This document shows positions 59,446 through 64,000 of a stretch of 64,000 bases of DNA, piece by piece. Each line of letters begins with the position of its first letter. Position 1 is the first letter of the stretch. Below the pieces are notes generated by a model. That model searched no databases. It saw nothing but the letters and a program-made list of their open reading frames with translations, and was not told the origin of the DNA. Source of the DNA: CAWDVB01 sp963824105. GTDB lineage: Bacteria; Actinomycetota; Actinomycetes; Propionibacteriales; Nocardioidaceae. Made by a program: the position numbers and the translations under genes. The stretch spans positions 434,001 through 498,000 of the forward strand of contig CAWGNN010000009.1 in NCBI GenBank assembly GCA_963824105.1, given 5' to 3'.

Positions 59446-60213
59446 TCAGAGGCCGACGCTGGCGTGCATGATTCCGCCGTCGACGAACATCGTGGTGGCC
59501 GTGGCGTAGCCGGCCTTCTCGGAGGCGAGGAAGACCACCGCGTCGGCGATCTCCGCCGGCTTGGCCATCCGGGCCATCGGGATCGCCGCGTCCAGCGACT
59601 TGAGCTTCCCCGGGTCCGAGCTGGTGGAGGCGTTGATCGGGGTGTCGACCGCTCCCGGTCCCACTCCGACGACCCGGATCCCGTGCTGGCCGAGCTCGAC
59701 GCCGGCCGTGCGGGTCAGCATCCGCATGCCGCCCTTGGAGACGCAGTAGGGAGTGTTGCCGGGCATCGGCCAGTCCTCGTGGACCGAGGAGATGTTGACG
59801 ACCACGCCCCCTCCGCCCTGGGCGATGAACTGCTTGGCGGCCAGCTGGGTGCCGAAGAAGGAGCTCTTGAGGTTCACCGCCATGACCTTGTCGAAGTCCG
59901 ACTCGCTGCTGTCCAGGATCGAGGTTCGGGTCTCGATGCCGGCGTTGTTGACGAAGACGTCGAGCCGTCCGTAGGCGGAGACGGCCGCGTCGATCAGACG
60001 CTGCAGGTCCTCAACCTTGCTGACGTCCGCATCGACACCCATGGCCTCGCCCCCGGCGGCGGTGATCTGCTCGTCCAGTGCCTCGGTCGCCTCTGGATGG
60101 GCGACGAAGTCGATGACGACGTTGGCGCCCTCCGCGCCTGCCGCCTTGGCGATGGCTGCGCCGATGCCGCTGTTGCCGCCGGTCACGATGACGGTCTTTC
60201 CCTGAAGGAGCAC
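59446..60213 (-). CDS. Short-chain dehydrogenase/reductase
   Basis: 255-aa classical SDR. It has the cofactor loop TGGNSGIGAAIAKAAG at the N-terminus, NNAGIETR, the catalytic Ser in VNISSVHEDW, Tyr/Lys in YCVSKGG and a C-terminal VDGGIMHASVGL. It resembles the glucose-1-dehydrogenase type. The GTG at 60213 follows AAGGAAGAG. It begins 21 bases after the glycosidase, so both may handle the same sugar, but this is inference. Confidence 0.85.
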   Translation of the reverse strand: MLLQGKTVIVTGGNSGIGAAIAKAAGAEGANVVIDFVAHPEATEALDEQITAAGGEAMGVDADVSKVEDLQRLIDAAVSAYGRLDVFVNNAGIETRTSILDSSESDFDKVMAVNLKSSFFGTQLAAKQFIAQGGGGVVVNISSVHEDWPMPGNTPYCVSKGGMRMLTRTAGVELGQHGIRVVGVGPGAVDTPINASTSSDPGKLKSLDAAIPMARMAKPAEIADAVVFLASEKAGYATATTMFVDGGIMHASVGL

Positions 60214-60234
60214 GGCTCTTCCTTTCGGTATGGG

Positions 60235-62997
60235 TCAGTGGGAGTCGGCCGGCGCTGCGTCGGGCCGGCCGGAGGTCGTGCAGATGAGGTGGGCCACCAG
60301 GGCGGTCCAGCCGGTCTGGTGCGAGGCCCCCAGGCCAGTGCCGGCGTCGCCGTGGAAGTACTCGCTGAAGGTGGGGTGCTCCGACCAGAGCGGGCCGGTG
60401 GGGTTGTGGCTCGGGTCGCTGGGCCGGCGCCCATCGGCTCCGGGTCGGAACATCCCGATCAGCCGGTGCTCCACCTCCGCGGCAGCCCCGGCGAGGGACA
60501 GCTCCCGACCGGAACCGGTCGGGACCTCGAGGGTGAGGTCGGCGCCGGCTCCCTCGGCGTACGTCTTGAGGGCGTCGACCAGGAGCGCGTTGACCGGCAT
60601 CCAGACCGGGCCGCGCCAGTTGGAGTTGCCGCCGAAGAGGCCCGAGGTGGACTCGGCCGGGTCGTATCGGATCCACATCGAGGTGCCGGCCACGTCGACG
60701 GTCTGGCCGTCGCGGTAGACCGCCGACAGGCTGCGGATGCCGTGCGGCGACAGGAACTCGCCCTCGTCGAACAGCCGCTCCAGCAATCGTCGGTAGCGGG
60801 GCGCGTCCAGCAGGCTCATCGTGGTGTGCGGGGACCCGTCCTGGCTGGGGCCGGACACGAGCGCGCGAGTCTCCTTGGGGCGCCGTCGCCGCAGCCAGTC
60901 CAACCGCTCGGAGAAGTCGTGGAGCTCGCTTTGCACCCAGGCGGGGGCGATTGCGACCCCGAGCAGAGGGAGGAGTCCGACGAGGGACCGGACCGGCACC
61001 TGCTCGCTTCGTTGGTCGGGGCCGACGAGCACGTCGTAGAAGAACCCGTCCGCGTCGTTCCACAACGCGACGTTGTTGCGGCCGAAGGTGGTCGTCGCCT
61101 CCGCGATCGCCAGGAAGCGCTCCAGGAACGTCGTGGCGAGGTCGTCCCAGGCCTCGTCGTGGCGGGCCAGCTCCAGCGCGATGCGCTCCATGGACAGGCA
61201 GAAGAACGCCATCCAGCTGGTGGCATCCGACTGTTCCAGCCGCCAACCGTCGGGGACGTCGCGGGACCGGTCGAAGACGCTGATGTTGTCCATGCCCAGG
61301 AACCCGCCCTCGAAGAGATTGGACCCGTCGGCGTCCTTGCGGTTGACCCACCAGGAGAAGTTCAACAGCAGCTTGCCGAAGACGCGGACCAGGAAGTCGC
61401 GGTCCCACGCGCCATCGAGCACATAGACCCGCCACGCGGCCCAGGCGTGGACCGGCGGGTTCACGTCGCTGAAGGACCACTCGTAGGCCGGGATCTGGCC
61501 GTCCGGGTGCTGGGCCCACTCCCGGCACATCAGGACCAGCTGCTCCTTGGCGAAGGCTGGATCGACGTGAGCGAGGGAGATGCAGTGGAAGGCGAGGTCC
61601 CAGGCGGCGAACCAGGGGTACTCCCACTCGTCGGGCATCGAGATGACGTCGGCGAGGTACAGATGGCGCCAGGACGTGTTGCGGGCGGCCGGCTCGGGGC
61701 GCTGGCGGGTGGCCGGGGGCGTCGGCCCGGCCGGATCGCCGTTGAGCCAGGCGCGCACGTCGTACCGGTAGAGCTGGCGACCCCACAGCAGACCGGCGAA
61801 GGCCCGGCGGGCGACGTGGCGGTCTTCGTCACTCGTGCGCTCAGGGATCACGGCACGGTAGAAGTCGTCGGCCTCGCCGTGGCGGTGCTCGAGGATCGCC
61901 GCGAACCCCTCACCGAACGGCTCCTCGACGGAGACATCCGCGCACAGCCGCAGCCGCACGGTCACCGTCTCGCCGGGGGGAACGCTGTCGAAGTGGTAGC
62001 GAACGCCGACCTTGGTGCCGGTCATCGCTGGGTTGGTGAGGGTCGGGTCACCGTGGACGATTGCCCGGTCGACCCCGTCCTTCGGGAAGGGGGTGCGGTT
62101 GTGGTCGCCTCCCCACAGCGCCACCTCGTTGCTCTCGTTGTCGCAGAAGAGCAGCTCCGGTGCGCCCTCGGCGTAGAGGCGATAGCGGCCGAGGAAGCCG
62201 TGTGTCGCCTCGACGACCTTGCTCGCGGGATGAGCCGCCACGTCGGGCGGTTTCGCCTCCCGAAGAGAGGGGACCCGATCGTCGGTGCCCCACCGCCAGG
62301 TGTTGCGGAACCACAGCTGGGGGACCAGGTCGAGCGGGGCCGGGTCAGGTCCGTGGTTCGTCGCGGAGATCGAGACGCAGATGTCGTCGGGGGAGGCTTT
62401 TGCGTGGGTGACCAGTACGTCGAAGAACCGGTCGTCATCGAGTACGCCGGTGTCGGCGAGCTCGTACTCGGGCTGGTCACGGCCGCGCCGGCCGTTCTCG
62501 TTCCGGAGCTCGTCGTACGGGTAGGCGGCCTGTGGGTAGCGGTAGAGCAGCTGAGCCCACGAGTGGGTCGGCGTGGCATCCAGGTGCCACCAGTACTCCT
62601 TCGCGTCCTCCCCATGGTTGCCCTGGTCGTTGGTCAGACCGAAGTACCTCTCCTTGAGTCGGTCGTCGTTGCCGTTCCAGAGCGCGACGGCGAGGTTGAG
62701 GAAGCCGTAGCGGTCGCAGATCCCGGCGATGCCGTCCTCGCCCCACCGGTAGGTGCGCCGGTGAGCCTGGTCGAAGCCGAAGGAGTCCCAGGCGTTCCCG
62801 TCAGCCGAGTAGTCCTCGCGGACCGTTCCCCACTGTCGTCCGGCGACGTAGGGACCCCAGAGCCGCCAGGGGTCGGCGTCGCCGGGAGACTCGCCGAGAC
62901 GTGCGTGTTCGGCCGTGGAGGGAGCAGGCGGACGCGGTCGACCAGCCGCCCGCCGACTGCCGGACGGCGGGGAGGAGGAGCTGGTCTGGCTCGTCAC
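60235..62997 (-). CDS. GH63/MGH-type glycoside hydrolase
   Basis: 920-aa intracellular glycosidase of the GH63-like (alpha/alpha)6-barrel group. The N-terminal part has RLWGPYVAGRQWGTVREDYSADGNAWDSF (in parts), a beta-sandwich region follows, and the barrel carries EYPWFAAWDLAFHCISLAH, GQIPAYEWSFSDVNPPVHAWA, EGGFLGMDNI and NSNWRGPVWMPVNALLVDAL, all typical. Relatives include mannosylglycerate/glucosylglycerate hydrolases and alpha-glucosidases. The GTG at 62997 is the likely start; a TTG at 63024 is the alternative. It forms an operon with the SDR gene. Confidence 0.85.
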   Translation of the reverse strand: MTSQTSSSSPPSGSRRAAGRPRPPAPSTAEHARLGESPGDADPWRLWGPYVAGRQWGTVREDYSADGNAWDSFGFDQAHRRTYRWGEDGIAGICDRYGFLNLAVALWNGNDDRLKERYFGLTNDQGNHGEDAKEYWWHLDATPTHSWAQLLYRYPQAAYPYDELRNENGRRGRDQPEYELADTGVLDDDRFFDVLVTHAKASPDDICVSISATNHGPDPAPLDLVPQLWFRNTWRWGTDDRVPSLREAKPPDVAAHPASKVVEATHGFLGRYRLYAEGAPELLFCDNESNEVALWGGDHNRTPFPKDGVDRAIVHGDPTLTNPAMTGTKVGVRYHFDSVPPGETVTVRLRLCADVSVEEPFGEGFAAILEHRHGEADDFYRAVIPERTSDEDRHVARRAFAGLLWGRQLYRYDVRAWLNGDPAGPTPPATRQRPEPAARNTSWRHLYLADVISMPDEWEYPWFAAWDLAFHCISLAHVDPAFAKEQLVLMCREWAQHPDGQIPAYEWSFSDVNPPVHAWAAWRVYVLDGAWDRDFLVRVFGKLLLNFSWWVNRKDADGSNLFEGGFLGMDNISVFDRSRDVPDGWRLEQSDATSWMAFFCLSMERIALELARHDEAWDDLATTFLERFLAIAEATTTFGRNNVALWNDADGFFYDVLVGPDQRSEQVPVRSLVGLLPLLGVAIAPAWVQSELHDFSERLDWLRRRRPKETRALVSGPSQDGSPHTTMSLLDAPRYRRLLERLFDEGEFLSPHGIRSLSAVYRDGQTVDVAGTSMWIRYDPAESTSGLFGGNSNWRGPVWMPVNALLVDALKTYAEGAGADLTLEVPTGSGRELSLAGAAAEVEHRLIGMFRPGADGRRPSDPSHNPTGPLWSEHPTFSEYFHGDAGTGLGASHQTGWTALVAHLICTTSGRPDAAPADSH

Positions 62998-63164
62998 CTC
63001 GCGGACGGTAGCACCGAGCCGCAAAGCCGTTGCGGACTCACTGCGACGGCCATCGGCGGGCCTGGAGTCAGGAGTCGTCCGAGATTGCCCATGAGGGCAG
63101 AATGATCAACCAGGCTTGGGGAAACGACGCCTCACGGTCTTGGGGAATTGTCGGTGGTGACACC

Positions 63165-63170
63165 TAGATT
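63165..63170 (+). promoter_or_regulatory. Putative -10 box, leaderless start
   Basis: TAGATT six bases before the ATG at 63177. CTTGGGGAA occurs twice upstream (near 63114 and 63139) and could mark regulator sites. Confidence 0.4.
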
Positions 63171-63176
63171 CTTCCT

Positions 63177-64000
63177 ATGACGATCACCGCGTCCCTCCCG
63201 AGTGACCAGCACTCAGGTCATGGGTTGCGGGGCGTCGCCGAGCAGTTGCAGGCCCTGCTTGAGTGCGCGCAGGACTCGGCCCTCTGGACGCTGTCGGACA
63301 TCGAGGTCGCCCAGACCGTGCGCCTGCTCGATGAGGCTGGCAACCGCTTGCGGGCTCTGATCGCGCGAGCGTTGGGGGAGGCGGACCGACGCGACCTGGC
63401 CTCGTCGCCGGGTGACATCTCCGCCTCAGCCGTCTCGACAGTGGCGTGGCTGAAGGGGGTTGGCCCGCGGATGACGCACCGCGAGGCTCGCGATCTCCTC
63501 CGGCTGTCGGCGAAGCTCGACGCGCATCCCGCCTTGGCGGCCGGGCTGGCCGATGGATCCCTCCGGGCCGACCAGGCGCTGGCGATCGCCGAGGCGGTGG
63601 ACGCGCTTCCCGACCACATCGGCCCCATCGACCGCCAGCGAGCCTTGGACCACCTCATCGGTGAGGCCGCGGTCCACGACGCCGTGGCGCTCAGAGCGCT
63701 GGGGAAGTACCTCTGGGAGGTCGTTGACCCCGAGGGGGCGGACGAGGTGCTCTCCCGCCGGTTGGAGGCCGAGGAGCGTCGGGCCGAGAGGCTGACGTCC
63801 CTCCGCCTGTACGACACCGGTGCTGGGACGACGCACGGACGCTTCACCCTTCCCACGCTTCAGGCCGAGATGCTCAAGACCGCGCTGCACGCCATCGCGA
63901 ACCCGGCGCTCCCGGATCCGATCGACCGCGCCGACAGCGACGGCAAGCCGATCGCCGGGGAAGAGGTGATGGGTCGGGCGTTCGCTCGTCTCATCGAGCG
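63177..64000 (+). CDS. DUF222-domain protein (HNH endonuclease type), 3' end outside window
   Basis: First 274 residues of a DUF222 protein, a family abundant in Nocardioides and related genera and usually ending in an HNH nuclease domain. The visible part has SDIEVAQTVRLLDEAGNRLRALIARAL, TVAWLKGVGPRMTHREARDLL and FTLPTLQAEMLKTALHAI, all typical of DUF222. The HNH motif would lie beyond the window. Many copies sit in mobile or repeat-rich settings. The ATG at 63177 is supported by TAGATT six bases upstream. Confidence 0.85.
   Translation, partial: MTITASLPSDQHSGHGLRGVAEQLQALLECAQDSALWTLSDIEVAQTVRLLDEAGNRLRALIARALGEADRRDLASSPGDISASAVSTVAWLKGVGPRMTHREARDLLRLSAKLDAHPALAAGLADGSLRADQALAIAEAVDALPDHIGPIDRQRALDHLIGEAAVHDAVALRALGKYLWEVVDPEGADEVLSRRLEAEERRAERLTSLRLYDTGAGTTHGRFTLPTLQAEMLKTALHAIANPALPDPIDRADSDGKPIAGEEVMGRAFARLIE

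Noticed and set aside
59368..63105. 1245-aa plus-strand frame over the SDR and glycosidase genes
   Set aside because: Antisense of two well-supported genes, with no recognisable domain.

Overview
The window is GC-rich (about 70%) actinobacterial chromosome, most likely from a Nocardioides-like member of the Propionibacteriales. The evidence is GTG/TTG starts, coenzyme F420 genes (fbiC, an LLM oxidoreductase, npdG), SigE-family ECF sigma factors, GuaB3, a ChoD-like GMC oxidoreductase, a DUF222/HNH gene at the right edge, and the actinobacterial gene order glmM - coaA - glmS - acpS - nnr - alr - tsaE/tsaB/rimI/tsaD - groES/groEL - guaB - guaB3 - choD - guaA. No rRNA or tRNA gene was seen.

1-14.5 kb is housekeeping: amino-sugar and cell-wall precursor synthesis (glmM, glmS, alr), CoA and holo-ACP synthesis (coaA, acpS), an acyltransferase, NAD(P)HX repair, and a tightly overlapping run ending in the t6A tRNA-modification genes, with TsaE fused to an acetyltransferase domain.

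14.5-22.8 kb is the most unusual region. It is a leftward tandem array of four SigE-family ECF sigma factors. Each overlaps a downstream single-pass membrane protein, mostly beta-propeller-like. A fifth orphan propeller, a truncated propeller remnant and one frameshifted partner are also present. All four sigma genes are preceded by nearly the same promoter (GATGCAACC, 15-16 bp, GCGTCTTGG), which suggests autoregulated and possibly cross-talking paralogous modules.

23-36.9 kb holds a cation exchanger, a 22-bp tandem repeat, a methyltransferase, the groES-groEL operon with two CIRCE operators over a clear promoter, an ACT-GNAT protein, and the guanine-nucleotide block guaB-guaB3, a glycerol-3-phosphate dehydrogenase, a GMC oxidoreductase with a histone-like lysine/alanine tail, and guaA.

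36.86-41.05 kb is a decayed mobile island. It is bounded by a 14-bp direct repeat of the guaA 3' end and contains a nonsense-mutated IS256-type element, a truncated toxin-like gene, a small membrane protein, a tyrosine-recombinase remnant and an IS3-family element.

41.1-50 kb contains a small unknown gene, the F420 genes and a heterodimeric ABC exporter with complementary degenerate nucleotide sites. 50-53.7 kb is a PspC-domain envelope-stress cluster with a two-component system. 53.7-64 kb has pcrA, small unknown genes, acetyltransferase and GerW-family genes, a short-chain dehydrogenase beside a large GH63-type glycosidase, and the start of a DUF222 gene. At least eight genes have a TANNNT box 6-7 bases before the start codon, implying frequent leaderless transcription.
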